Shown: positions 1 to 6,032 of the stretch, piece by piece
How the letters are laid out: each line of letters begins with the position of its first letter
Position numbering within the stretch: position 1 is the first letter of the stretch
NCBI GenBank assembly: GCA_964439745.1
Contig: CAYTQK010000130.1
Span: 1 to 9,061 of the forward strand
Direction: 5' to 3'
Length of the DNA: 9,061 bases
DNA from: CAYTQK01 sp964439745
GTDB taxonomy: Bacteria; Desulfobacterota; Desulfobacteria; Desulfobacterales; Desulfosudaceae
The notes under the pieces: generated by a model
The model's database searches: none
Seen by the model: only the letters and a program-made list of their open reading frames with translations
What the model was told of the DNA's origin: nothing
Made by a program: the position numbers and the translations under genes

Positions 1-551
1 ACCACCAGCAGGGCCACCACCACCCCGGCGCTGATGATCTGCGTTTTCACCTGCCCCAGGGCGGCAGACACCGAAGCAAGCGGCACGGATGTCCGGATGA
101 GCAGCCGCACCTGGTCCTGGTCCCGAACCGGGATGGCCACATACATCATTTTTCTGCCCAGGGTATTGCTGTAGCGGATGGCGCTTCCCTGGCCGATCTG
201 GAGGGCGGCAATGATCTCCGGCCGGTTGGCGTGGCTGTCCATGGAAGCGGCCGCTTTCCGGGTGTCACCGACAACCTCCCCGGTCGGCCGGATGATGGTG
301 ATACGCGTGCCGGCGGCCAGCCCGGCTTTTTCGCAGAACCGGTCGGCCGCGGCCGGGTCCAGGGGCAAAGGCTCCGCCTGGATGTATTCCTTGACCAGCT
401 GCGCCCGGGCGACCAGGTCGGCGCGGGTCTCCCGGATAAAAAAATCATTCAGGGTTCCCAGGACATACCAGGTGACAATCAGCAGCGAAACCACGGTGAC
501 CAGCAGGTAGGTGGGAAACAACCGGTTGATAAGTTTTTTTTGTCTTTTCAT
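1..551 (-). CDS. phoR: Phosphate-regulon sensor histidine kinase PhoR, N-terminal part (cut by window edge)
   Basis: Seen: 183 N-terminal residues are present. A basic start (MKRQKK) leads into a first membrane helix at about residues 11-34. An extracytoplasmic segment follows at about 38-160, and a second helix is beginning at about 173 where the window ends. The middle contains TRITIIRPTGEVVGD and MDSHANRPEI, and then SAIRYSNTLGRKMMYVAIPV. Known: this pattern is the PAS/Cache-like periplasmic sensor region of PhoR/WalK-type kinases; E. coli PhoR lacks such a large domain. Inferred: the HAMP, PAS, His-containing DHp and ATPase domains lie beyond position 1, so kinase activity cannot be checked here. 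The start at 551 is 8 bp after the phoB stop and has an AAGGGC ribosome-binding site overlapping that stop, so translation is probably coupled. The role as PhoB partner rests on this adjacency and on the sensor fold. An eight-A run spans codons 4-6. Confidence 0.85.
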   Translation of the reverse strand, partial: MKRQKKLINRLFPTYLLVTVVSLLIVTWYVLGTLNDFFIRETRADLVARAQLVKEYIQAEPLPLDPAAADRFCEKAGLAAGTRITIIRPTGEVVGDTRKAAASMDSHANRPEIIAALQIGQGSAIRYSNTLGRKMMYVAIPVRDQDQVRLLIRTSVPLASVSAALGQVKTQIISAGVVVALLV

Positions 552-559
552 GCCTGCCC

Positions 560-1255
560 TTATTCTTCCATGAAACGATAACCGACTCCCCGCACCGTTT
601 CAATGCGGTTGCCATACGGCCCCAACTTCTTGCGAAGTCCGGCGATCTGGACATCCACGCTGCGGTCGGTGACCGCGTAGTCCTCCCCCCGGATCTTGTC
701 CACGATCTGCCAGCGGGTAAACACCCAGCCGGGATGCCGGGCCAGCAGATGGAGGATGTCAAACTCCGAGGGTGTCAGGCGGATCTTCTCCCCGCCGGCT
801 TGAACGGTATGCTTATGCGGCGTAATGACAATTCCCTGCACGTGGATGGCCCCGGTTTCATCCGGCGGGATATCCGGCTGCTGTCGGCGCCGGAAGACCG
901 AACGGATGCGGGCGATGAGGATACGGGCGCTGAAAGGCTTGGTGACATAATCATCCGCCCCCAGTTCCAGGCCGGTGATGATGTCCGACTCTTCGCCCCG
1001 GGCGGAAAGCACGATAATGGCCATGGCCCGGGTTTCGGGCGTATTCTTGATCCGCCGGGCCACTTCCAGTCCGTCCATACCCGGCATCATGATATCCAGC
1101 ACCATCATGTCCGGCATCTCGGACCGGGCGCGGCGCAAAGCCTCTTCCCCGGAGCCCGCACAGAGAACCCGGTACCCTTCCCGTTCCAGGCTGACCCGCA
1201 CCAGTTCCAGGATATCTTCTTCATCGTCAACGACCAGGATAGTCTCTTTGATCAT
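560..1255 (-). CDS. phoB: Phosphate-regulon response regulator PhoB (OmpR/PhoB family)
   Basis: A 231-residue protein, full length for the family. The receiver domain (about 4-120) shows the acidic pair D10/D11, phospho-acceptor D54 in MVLDIMMPGMDG, S84 and K106 in the conserved KPF. The C-terminal winged helix (about 135-231) has LTPSEFDIL at 160-168, a recognition-helix segment VTDRSVDVQIAGLRKKLG at 195-212 and the closing VRGVGYRF wing. When phosphorylated by PhoR it should bind Pho boxes and activate pst and other phosphate-starvation genes. I chose the start at 1255 (MIKETILVVDDEED) because it has GGGGAA upstream and gives the standard N-terminus. The longer reading from 1324 would overlap the end of phoU and add 23 uncharacteristic residues. 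The gene lies 52 bp after phoU, and the hairpin in that gap could tune its expression. The exact regulon name rests on the pst-phoU-phoR context, which is strong. Confidence 0.95.
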   Translation of the reverse strand: MIKETILVVDDEEDILELVRVSLEREGYRVLCAGSGEEALRRARSEMPDMMVLDIMMPGMDGLEVARRIKNTPETRAMAIIVLSARGEESDIITGLELGADDYVTKPFSARILIARIRSVFRRRQQPDIPPDETGAIHVQGIVITPHKHTVQAGGEKIRLTPSEFDILHLLARHPGWVFTRWQIVDKIRGEDYAVTDRSVDVQIAGLRKKLGPYGNRIETVRGVGYRFMEE

Positions 1256-1274
1256 GCCGCTGTTCCCCGTTGAG

Positions 1275-1302
1275 GCCGGATATAATCCGGCTGCGTCCGG
1301 CC
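1275..1302. repeat. Overlapping alternative hairpins between phoU and phoB
   Basis: GCCGGAT (1275-1281) and ATCCGGC (1285-1291) form a perfect 7-bp dyad around a 3-bp centre. The same left arm, as GGCCGGA (1274-1280), is also a perfect partner of TCCGGCC (1296-1302). The two structures exclude each other on the mRNA. No U-tract follows, so it is not a standard terminator. The dyad lies 20 bp before the phoB start, leaving the ribosome-binding site free. Confidence 0.5.
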
Positions 1303-1307
1303 GGGCG

Positions 1308-1994
1308 CTATTTTCCGTCGGCAATGGTCAGTTCAATGGATTTTTTATCGGCATGCCGGACAATTTCTCCTTCCACCATGTAAATCACCTCTTCGGCGAT
1401 ATTGGTGGCATGATCGGCCACCCGCTCCAGGTGGCGGGAGATCAGAAAAAGATTGAGCAGGTAGGCCATGCTGTGGATGGTGCCGCAGCTGGCCTCCTTG
1501 AGTTCGTCATAGGTCTCGTTGCGCAGGAGGTCGACTTCATCATCGGCGAAGAGAACCTCCTTGGCCGCGGCCGGATCCCGGTCCACAAAGGCGTTCAGGC
1601 TTTTCTTGAGCATGCCTTTGACCTTATTGCCCATGGGAATATAGTCATAGGTAAAGGATTCGTCCTTTTTGGCGATGGTCATGACCCGCTGGGCGATGTT
1701 GACCGCTTCATCGGCGATCCGCTCCAGGTCGTTGTTGATCTTCAGGGTGACCGCCAGAAAGCGCAGGTCCCCGGCCACCGGCTGGTGCAGGGCAATGCCC
1801 TTGAGGCACTCTTCCTCGATCTCCACCTCCAGGTTGTCGATCTCGTAATCCGTGTCAATGATCTCTTGGGCCAGCTGCTTGTCGTAATCGCGCACCACCT
1901 GGATGGCCTTGTTCAGCCGGTCCTCGGTCATGGCGCCCAGTTCCAGCAGCCGCCGCTTGATATATTCCAGTTCCTTGAAAAGATGGGTGGTCAT
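1308..1994 (-). CDS. phoU: Phosphate signalling accessory protein PhoU
   Basis: A 228-residue, mostly helical cytoplasmic protein with the two-repeat PhoU layout. The first repeat carries ERIADEAVNIA at about 91-101 and the second ERVADHATNIAEEVIY at 190-205. These are the paired acidic E/DxxxD-type signatures that bind a metal cluster in known PhoU structures. The family inhibits PhoR signalling when phosphate is plentiful and restrains the Pst transporter. The start at 1994 (MTTHLFKELE) is preferred over 2027 because an AAGGGGAG ribosome-binding site lies just upstream of it and because PhoU proteins normally begin with this H-F-x-x-E-L helix. It follows pstB by 44 bp and precedes phoB, placing the negative regulator between the transporter and the two-component pair it controls. 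No sign of truncation is seen. Confidence 0.96.
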   Translation of the reverse strand: MTTHLFKELEYIKRRLLELGAMTEDRLNKAIQVVRDYDKQLAQEIIDTDYEIDNLEVEIEEECLKGIALHQPVAGDLRFLAVTLKINNDLERIADEAVNIAQRVMTIAKKDESFTYDYIPMGNKVKGMLKKSLNAFVDRDPAAAKEVLFADDEVDLLRNETYDELKEASCGTIHSMAYLLNLFLISRHLERVADHATNIAEEVIYMVEGEIVRHADKKSIELTIADGK

Positions 1995-2038
1995 TGGTCG
2001 CTCCCCTTGGCGGTTACCGGAGTTCATCCAAAAACGTT

Positions 2039-2821
2039 TTATCCGAACCGGCCGGTAATATAGTCCTCGGTCTGTTGTTTCTCCGGGCGGGTAAAAATAG
2101 TATCCGTCGGCCCGGTTTCAATCAGGCGGCCCATGTAAAAAAAGGCGGTGGTATCCGAAACGCGGGCGGCCTGCTGCATGTTATGGGTGACGATGATAAT
2201 GGTGTAGGTTTCTTTCAGCTCCTGGATGAGGGTCTCGATCTTCTGGGTGGCAATGGGATCCAGGGCGGAACAGGGCTCGTCCATCAGCAGCACTTCCGGT
2301 TCCACGGCCAGGGCCCGGGCGATGCACAGGCGCTGCTGCTGCCCCCCGGAAAGTCCCAGGGCGGAATTGTGCAGCCGGTCCTTGACCTCCTCCCACAGGG
2401 CGGCCTTGTGCAGGCTCTCCTCGACCTTGTTGGCCACCACCGTCTTGTCCCGGATACCGTTGACCCGCAGGCCGTAGGCAATGTTTTCAAAGTTGGTTTT
2501 GGGAAAGGGATTGGGCTTCTGAAAGACCATGCCCACCCGCCGCCGGAGGGTGACAAAATCCACGTCCTCCCCGTAAATGGAGGCATCATCCAGCAGAATT
2601 TCGCCTTCCAGCCGGCTGCCGGCGATGAGATCGTTCATGCGGTTTAAGCAGCGGATAAAGGTGCTTTTGCCGCAGCCGGATGGTCCGATCAGGGCGGTCA
2701 CCCGCTGCAGTTGAAAATCCAGGGAGATATCATCCAGGGCCTGGAAATCGCCATAATAGAAATTCAGTTTCCGGGTGGCCATCTTGGCCGGCAGCAGGTC
2801 GTGTTCGTGTTTTTTTGTCAT
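2039..2821 (-). CDS. pstB: Phosphate ABC transporter ATP-binding protein PstB
   Basis: A 260-residue ATPase of the phosphate importer. Walker A GPSGCGKST is at 46-54, the Q-loop glutamine at 101 in VFQKPNPFP, the signature LSGGQQQR at 157-164, Walker B VLLMDEP at 177-183, the D-loop SALD at 185-188 and the switch histidine at 213 in VTHN. The FQKPNPFP stretch and the YITGRFG tail are typical of PstB rather than other importers. It powers transport through PstC/PstA at the inner membrane. The start is uncertain. ATG 2821 has no clear ribosome-binding site and sits only 10 nt after a TATAAT box, while ATG 2782 (MATRKLNFYYG, 247 residues) also lacks a clear site but begins exactly at the conserved domain. 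A 185-bp non-pst stretch separates it from pstA, which is unusual for this operon. Confidence 0.97.
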   Translation of the reverse strand: MTKKHEHDLLPAKMATRKLNFYYGDFQALDDISLDFQLQRVTALIGPSGCGKSTFIRCLNRMNDLIAGSRLEGEILLDDASIYGEDVDFVTLRRRVGMVFQKPNPFPKTNFENIAYGLRVNGIRDKTVVANKVEESLHKAALWEEVKDRLHNSALGLSGGQQQRLCIARALAVEPEVLLMDEPCSALDPIATQKIETLIQELKETYTIIIVTHNMQQAARVSDTTAFFYMGRLIETGPTDTIFTRPEKQQTEDYITGRFG

Positions 2822-3007
2822 CTTTAAAAATATTATATGATTTAGTTGTTATGAATCAAAATACCATCTCAATTCGCGATATGCCAAGCAACCATCGTTT
2901 CCGCAAAATCAAGACGCGCAAGTCCCGGAAAATGAAGCGTGCGCAGCAGTACTTGACACGACGAGAGATGCCGCGCAACGCCGAGATCGCACATTTTACT
3001 TTGGCCG
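2822..3007. other. Unexplained, AT-richer stretch between pstA and pstB
   Basis: A stretch of roughly 185 bp separates two genes that normally abut. Its pstB-proximal 30 bp are strongly AT-rich and the rest is visibly less GC-rich than the flanking genes. On the plus strand a reading frame from ATG 2851 runs to 3045 (64 residues, very basic; includes RKIKTRKSRKMKRAQQYLT) and overlaps the end of pstA. On the minus strand a 41-residue frame (MCDLGVARHLSSCQVLL and onward, ending MVAWHIAN) also exists. Neither has a convincing ribosome-binding site and I recognise neither. No terminal inverted repeats or target-site duplications were seen. It could be a remnant of a mobile or dispersed repeat, a leader region for pstB, or a small-RNA locus; the sequence alone does not decide. 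Confidence 0.4.
2832..2859 (-). promoter_or_regulatory. Candidate sigma70 promoter directly upstream of pstB
   Basis: Read on the minus strand, TTGATT (2859-2854) and a perfect TATAAT (2837-2832) are separated by 16 bp. Transcription would begin around 2825-2823, only 2-4 nt before the ATG at 2821. This gives either a leaderless pstB mRNA or a leader of about 40 nt to the ATG at 2782. It would let pstB-phoU-phoB-phoR be expressed apart from pstSCA. The -10 match is exact but the region is AT-rich, so chance is possible. Confidence 0.45.
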
Positions 3008-3904
3008 TCAGCCTTTCAGCTTGCGGCGCAGGCGCGCCCGGGTAACAATGGCAAACAGGTTCATGCCGAACACCAGGGCGATCAGCACCAGGGCCGTGCC
3101 GTACTGCAGCGGTTCGGTGACGGCGATATTTCTGCCCTGGGTGGCCAGCACGTAAATATGATACGGCAGGGCCATGACCTCGTCAAATACGGACGAGGGC
3201 AGAATGGGCGTGAAAAAAACCGCGGCGGTAAACATGATGGGCGCGGTTTCCCCGGCAGCCCGGCCCAGGCCCAGAATTCCGCCGGTTAATATTTCCGGGA
3301 TGGCCGCCGGCAGCACCACCTTGTAAATGGTCTGCCACTTGGTGGCTCCCAGTGCCAGCGAGGCTTCCCGGTAGGCGTCCGGAACCGCCTTCAGCGCCTC
3401 TTCGGTGGACCCGATGATGACCGGCAAGGTCATCACCCCCAGGGTCAGGGCCCCGGCCAGGATGCTGACATCAAAGTTGAGCACGATACAGAAAAAGGCC
3501 AGCCCGAACAGGCCGAACACAATGGAGGGCACCCCGGCCAGGGTATTGACGCCGAACCGGATGATCCGGACGACCCTGCCGCCGCGGGCATACTCCCGCA
3601 GGTAAATGGCCGAGGCCACGCCCACCGGCAGGGCGAACAGAATCGCGCCGGCGGCCAGGTAAAAAGTGCCCACGATACATGGCATGATGCCGCCTTTGGT
3701 CATGGAATTGGTGGGCGGCTGGGTCAGAAAGGTCCAGGAGATGCTGCCGATACCCTGGCTGACCACAAAATACCCCACGATCCGCAGGGCCATGGCATTG
3801 ATCACCGCGGCCATCCGGAACAGGGAGAAGAACAGGCGCTGCATCCACCGGCGGCGGCTGATCCTTGGGTCCGGTCCTTTTGTCCGGTTAGAGGGAACAG
3901 GCAT
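3008..3904 (-). CDS. pstA: Phosphate ABC transporter permease PstA
   Basis: A 298-residue inner-membrane permease with about six hydrophobic segments (roughly 32-50, 76-101, 115-142, 148-166, 205-232 and 268-288). A short basic cytoplasmic N-terminus (ISRRRWMQR) precedes them. The EAA loop that docks onto PstB reads REASLALGATKWQTIYKVVLP at about 179-199. The family forms the phosphate channel with PstC. The start at 3904 is 4 bp after the pstC stop, so translation is likely coupled to pstC; its ribosome-binding site is weak (GCGGA). An ATG at codon 21 would remove the basic tail and is less likely. Length and motifs are normal for the family. Confidence 0.96.
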   Translation of the reverse strand: MPVPSNRTKGPDPRISRRRWMQRLFFSLFRMAAVINAMALRIVGYFVVSQGIGSISWTFLTQPPTNSMTKGGIMPCIVGTFYLAAGAILFALPVGVASAIYLREYARGGRVVRIIRFGVNTLAGVPSIVFGLFGLAFFCIVLNFDVSILAGALTLGVMTLPVIIGSTEEALKAVPDAYREASLALGATKWQTIYKVVLPAAIPEILTGGILGLGRAAGETAPIMFTAAVFFTPILPSSVFDEVMALPYHIYVLATQGRNIAVTEPLQYGTALVLIALVFGMNLFAIVTRARLRRKLKG

Positions 3905-3908
3905 ATCG

Positions 3909-4793
3909 TTATCCGCTCAACAGTTTTTTCTGAAACCGCTCAGCCAAAAGATCGGCGGTTAGGTTAAAAAGAAAGGTAAAAACAAACAAAACGACACCGA
4001 TGGCGAACAGGGCGTGGTAATGGGCGCTGCGAAAGGGGGCCTCGGCCATTTCCGCGGCAATACTGGCCGGCATGGGCCGGACCGGATCAAAGATGGAGGC
4101 CGGAATGATGGCCGCCCCGCCGGCCACCATCAGCACCACCATGGTTTCGCCGATGGCCCGGGACATACCCAGTATGACCGCCGTGGCTATACCCGAGGCC
4201 GAGGCCGGCAGGACAATTTTAACAATGGTCTCCAACCGGGTGGCGCCCAGGGCCAGGGAAGCCTCCCGCAGGGAATCCGGTACGCTGTGGATGGCGTCCT
4301 CGGAGATACTGCAAATGGTCGGCACGGCCATGAAGGCCAGCATCAGGGAGGCGTTGAACAGGTTGATGCCCACCGGGATATCAAAGACGAGCTGCAAAAA
4401 CGGCGAGAACACGGCCAGGCCGAACAGGCCGATGACCACCGACGGCACCGAAGCCAGGATCTCCACAAAGGGCTTGACGATCACGGCGGTGCGCTGGCCG
4501 GCGATCTCGGCGATATAAATGGCCGTCATGATGCCCAGGGGCACGGAGATCACAGAAGCACCCAGGGTGACAAAGGCCGACCCGGCGATCAGCGGCAGAA
4601 TGCCGAACAAGGGATCATCGTCCGTGGGATACCACAGTTGGCCGAACAAAAAGTCATGCCAGGTGGTGTACTCCAGGATGGGCAGGCCCTCGGCGAACAG
4701 GAACAGGGCGATCAGGAGCAGGGTGGTCAGGGAGGCCAGGGCCACCAAGAAAAAAACCGCCTGAATCACTTTTTCCGTTGTCTGACGTGTCAT
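3909..4793 (-). CDS. pstC: Phosphate ABC transporter permease PstC
   Basis: A 294-residue inner-membrane protein. The first helix is at about 12-34, then a periplasmic stretch containing WYPTDDDPLFGILPLIAGS, further helices at about 70-97, 105-135 and 146-162, and a final one at about 262-282. The EAA loop REASLALGATRLETIVKIVLP (about 176-196) is the PstB contact site. The FLFGQLWYPTDD motif after helix 1 is typical of PstC and distinguishes it from PstA. The start at 4793 (MTRQTTEKVIQ) is chosen because the longer reading from 4889 would add 32 basic, proline-rich residues encoded by the hairpin region after pstS. The ribosome-binding site is weak (AGGT, 11 nt upstream). It lies 103 bp downstream of pstS, the largest spacing in the pstSCA part, and the gap is filled by a hairpin. 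Confidence 0.96.
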   Translation of the reverse strand: MTRQTTEKVIQAVFFLVALASLTTLLLIALFLFAEGLPILEYTTWHDFLFGQLWYPTDDDPLFGILPLIAGSAFVTLGASVISVPLGIMTAIYIAEIAGQRTAVIVKPFVEILASVPSVVIGLFGLAVFSPFLQLVFDIPVGINLFNASLMLAFMAVPTICSISEDAIHSVPDSLREASLALGATRLETIVKIVLPASASGIATAVILGMSRAIGETMVVLMVAGGAAIIPASIFDPVRPMPASIAAEMAEAPFRSAHYHALFAIGVVLFVFTFLFNLTADLLAERFQKKLLSG

Positions 4794-4836
4794 GATGACT
4801 TCTACCTGAAAACGTGTATTTTTACGGCAAAAGGGC

Positions 4837-4869
4837 GGAGACCGGCGGCGGAGCGCCGGTCCGGTCTCC
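4837..4869 (-). repeat. Strong hairpin between pstS and pstC
   Basis: GGAGACCGG (4837-4845) pairs perfectly with CCGGTCTCC (4861-4869). Inside it CGGCG (4846-4850) pairs with CGCCG (4854-4858) around a 3-nt loop, with a 2-nt bulge. On the pstS transcript it is followed by GCCCTTTTGCC, which is not a proper U-tract. I read it as an mRNA-stabilising or partial-termination element that favours pstS over pstC, as known for REP-type hairpins after other binding-protein genes. A weak terminator is the alternative. Confidence 0.7.
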
Positions 4870-4896
4870 CTACCCTTCTTATCTACCACAGCCGCC

Positions 4897-5721
4897 TTAC
4901 GGGGTAAAGACCGGAATACTGCCCACCTTCTGGACCAGTTTCTGCCCCTTGGCGGAAAGGACGTAGTTGATGAACCGTAGGGAATCCCCTTCCGGCCAGC
5001 TGTTGGTGAACATGTACAGCGGCCGGCTGATCGGGTATTCCTTGCTCTGGGTGGTGTCTTCGCTGCCCAGCACCCCGTTTACTTTCACCTGCTGAAGATT
5101 GTCGTTGAGATAGGCCAGACCGATATAGGCGATGGCCCCTTTGGTCTTGGACACGGTCTGCACGGCAGCGCCGTTGGAGGCCACGGTTGTCGCCCGGGGA
5201 GAGACCCGCTCGTCTTCCATAACGATATCCTTCCAGACTTCAAAAGTACCGGAAGAGCTGTCCCGGGAAACAACCACGATCTGGCCGTTTTTACCGCCGA
5301 CATCCTTCCAGTTGGTGATCTTCCCCTGGTAGATGGCCTTGAGCTGGTCTATGGTCAGATTATCCACCTGGTTGGTCGAATTAACCACCGGCACGATGCA
5401 GTCCAGGGCGATGCGGAAGGGCACCGGATGAATGCCTTTCTGGCAGGCCATGTCGACTTCCTTGTCCTTGATAAAGCGGGACGCCATGGCGATATCGGTG
5501 GTTCCGTCAATCATGGCCTTGATGCCGTTGCCCGATCCGCCACCGGAAATAGATAGGGCCACGCCGGTATCATTCATAAAGGCCTCGGAAACTTCCTGGG
5601 CAATGGGCAGCACGGTGGTGGAACCCTTGATCACCAGCTGGTCCGCGGCTGCGGGGCCGACCAGCAGGGCGGAAACCGCCAGCAGAATGACTGTCAAGGT
5701 AAACTTCTTCATTTTTTTCAT
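4897..5721 (-). CDS. pstS: Periplasmic phosphate-binding protein PstS
   Basis: A 274-residue secreted protein. The signal peptide has a KKMKK start and a hydrophobic core at 8-22, with likely cleavage after PAAA at residue 26. No lipobox cysteine is present, so a soluble periplasmic protein is expected. Phosphate-contact motifs of the family are visible: GSTTVLP at 33-39, SGGGSGNG at 59-66, ASR at 80-82 and SRDSSSGT at 152-159. It delivers phosphate to PstC/PstA. The start at 5721 has a very good ribosome-binding site (AAAGGAG, 8 nt spacing), the best in the cluster, fitting the high level usual for binding proteins. It is the first gene of the minus-strand operon, preceded by the candidate Pho-box array. 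The length matches the compact PstS class common outside enterobacteria. Confidence 0.97.
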   Translation of the reverse strand: MKKMKKFTLTVILLAVSALLVGPAAADQLVIKGSTTVLPIAQEVSEAFMNDTGVALSISGGGSGNGIKAMIDGTTDIAMASRFIKDKEVDMACQKGIHPVPFRIALDCIVPVVNSTNQVDNLTIDQLKAIYQGKITNWKDVGGKNGQIVVVSRDSSSGTFEVWKDIVMEDERVSPRATTVASNGAAVQTVSKTKGAIAYIGLAYLNDNLQQVKVNGVLGSEDTTQSKEYPISRPLYMFTNSWPEGDSLRFINYVLSAKGQKLVQKVGSIPVFTP

Positions 5722-5795
5722 GATCCTGACTCCTTTGTTGTTGTTACTGAATTTTGGTTGGCTCCTTGTGAAACATACGACTTTGCTTTTTAAAA

Positions 5796-5801
5796 AAAAT
5801 A
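5796..5801 (-). promoter_or_regulatory. Candidate -10 element of the pstS promoter
   Basis: TATTTT on the minus strand (4 of 6 matches to TATAAT) lies 10 bp downstream of the Pho-box array. No sigma70-like -35 is seen, as expected where PhoB replaces it. It sits in a T-run, so the exact register is uncertain. The pstS leader would be about 65-70 nt. Confidence 0.4.
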
Positions 5802-5811
5802 ACGCCGCTAT

Positions 5812-5851
5812 GTTAGGGAATTGTTAGGAAAGGATAAGAAAAAGATGAAAG
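5812..5851 (-). promoter_or_regulatory. Candidate PhoB-binding Pho-box array upstream of pstS
   Basis: Read on the minus strand, four 7-bp half-sites begin exactly 11 bp apart: CTTTCAT (5851-5845), TTCTTAT (5840-5834), TCCTAAC (5829-5823) and CCCTAAC (5818-5812). They are separated by 4-bp spacers that are mostly AT-rich or pyrimidine-rich. Known: PhoB binds CTGTCAT-like half-sites with 11-bp periodicity, and E. coli pstS also has a multi-box array including TTCCTTACAT. Ten bp after the last half-site comes TATTTT (5801-5796), the spacing expected between a Pho box and the -10 element. The half-sites vary from the E. coli consensus, so this is inferred. Confidence 0.7.
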
Positions 5852-5860
5852 TTTGCCCGG

Positions 5861-5899
5861 TTCGGCACGGCGCCGAATATGAGCCGGATATTCTCCGGC
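5861..5899. promoter_or_regulatory. Two adjacent small dyads in the divergent intergenic region
   Basis: TTCGGC (5861-5866) is the inverted copy of GCCGAA (5872-5877), and GCCGGA (5883-5888) of TCCGGC (5894-5899). Each has a 6-bp arm and a 5-bp centre. They lie between the Pho-box array and the -35 box of the plus-strand promoter, ending 5 bp before it. They could be operator sites, but CCGG-rich dyads are common in this DNA. Confidence 0.3.
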
Positions 5900-5904
5900 A
5901 TGTA

Positions 5905-5933
5905 TTGACAAAACACCCCCTTACCGCTATTTT
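5905..5933 (+). promoter_or_regulatory. Sigma70-type promoter for the FKBP-glycosyltransferase-radical SAM operon
   Basis: A perfect TTGACA (5905-5910) is followed after exactly 17 bp by TATTTT (5928-5933) and an AT-rich TATATCAT run. Transcription would start near 5940, giving a leader of about 93 nt. That leader contains a further GCCGGA/TCCGGC inverted pair (5981-5986 and 6002-6007). Confidence 0.6.
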
Positions 5934-6032
5934 ATATCATCAATTACCAATACAGTCACGTGAAATGAGCGCGCCAACCGGCCGGATAACCCTTGTCATG
6001 TTCCGGCAAAAAAACGAGAGGAAAGCATTACC

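Noticed and set aside
1256..1324. N-terminal extension of PhoB from ATG 1324
   Set aside because: It overlaps the phoU end and the intergenic dyad, and receiver domains start directly with the ILVVDDE strand.
975..2063. Long plus-strand frame of 362 codons opposite phoB and phoU
   Set aside because: It is antisense to two clearly recognised genes, has low-complexity, His/Gly/Asp-rich content typical of the complement of GC-rich coding DNA, and no ribosome-binding site of note.
2822..3007. tRNA, CRISPR repeat or intact insertion sequence in the pstA-pstB gap
   Set aside because: No cloverleaf, no regularly spaced repeats, no terminal inverted repeats and no transposase motif could be seen; only the weaker remnant idea is kept.
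4794..4889. N-terminal extension of PstC from ATG 4889
   Set aside because: The extra 32 residues are encoded by the pstS-pstC hairpin region and are unlike any PstC N-terminus; the start at 4793 gives the normal length.
4014..4907. Plus-strand frame of 297 codons opposite pstC
   Set aside because: The translation is a run of G, H, Q, R and D typical of an antisense frame of membrane-protein DNA; pstC on the other strand is certain.
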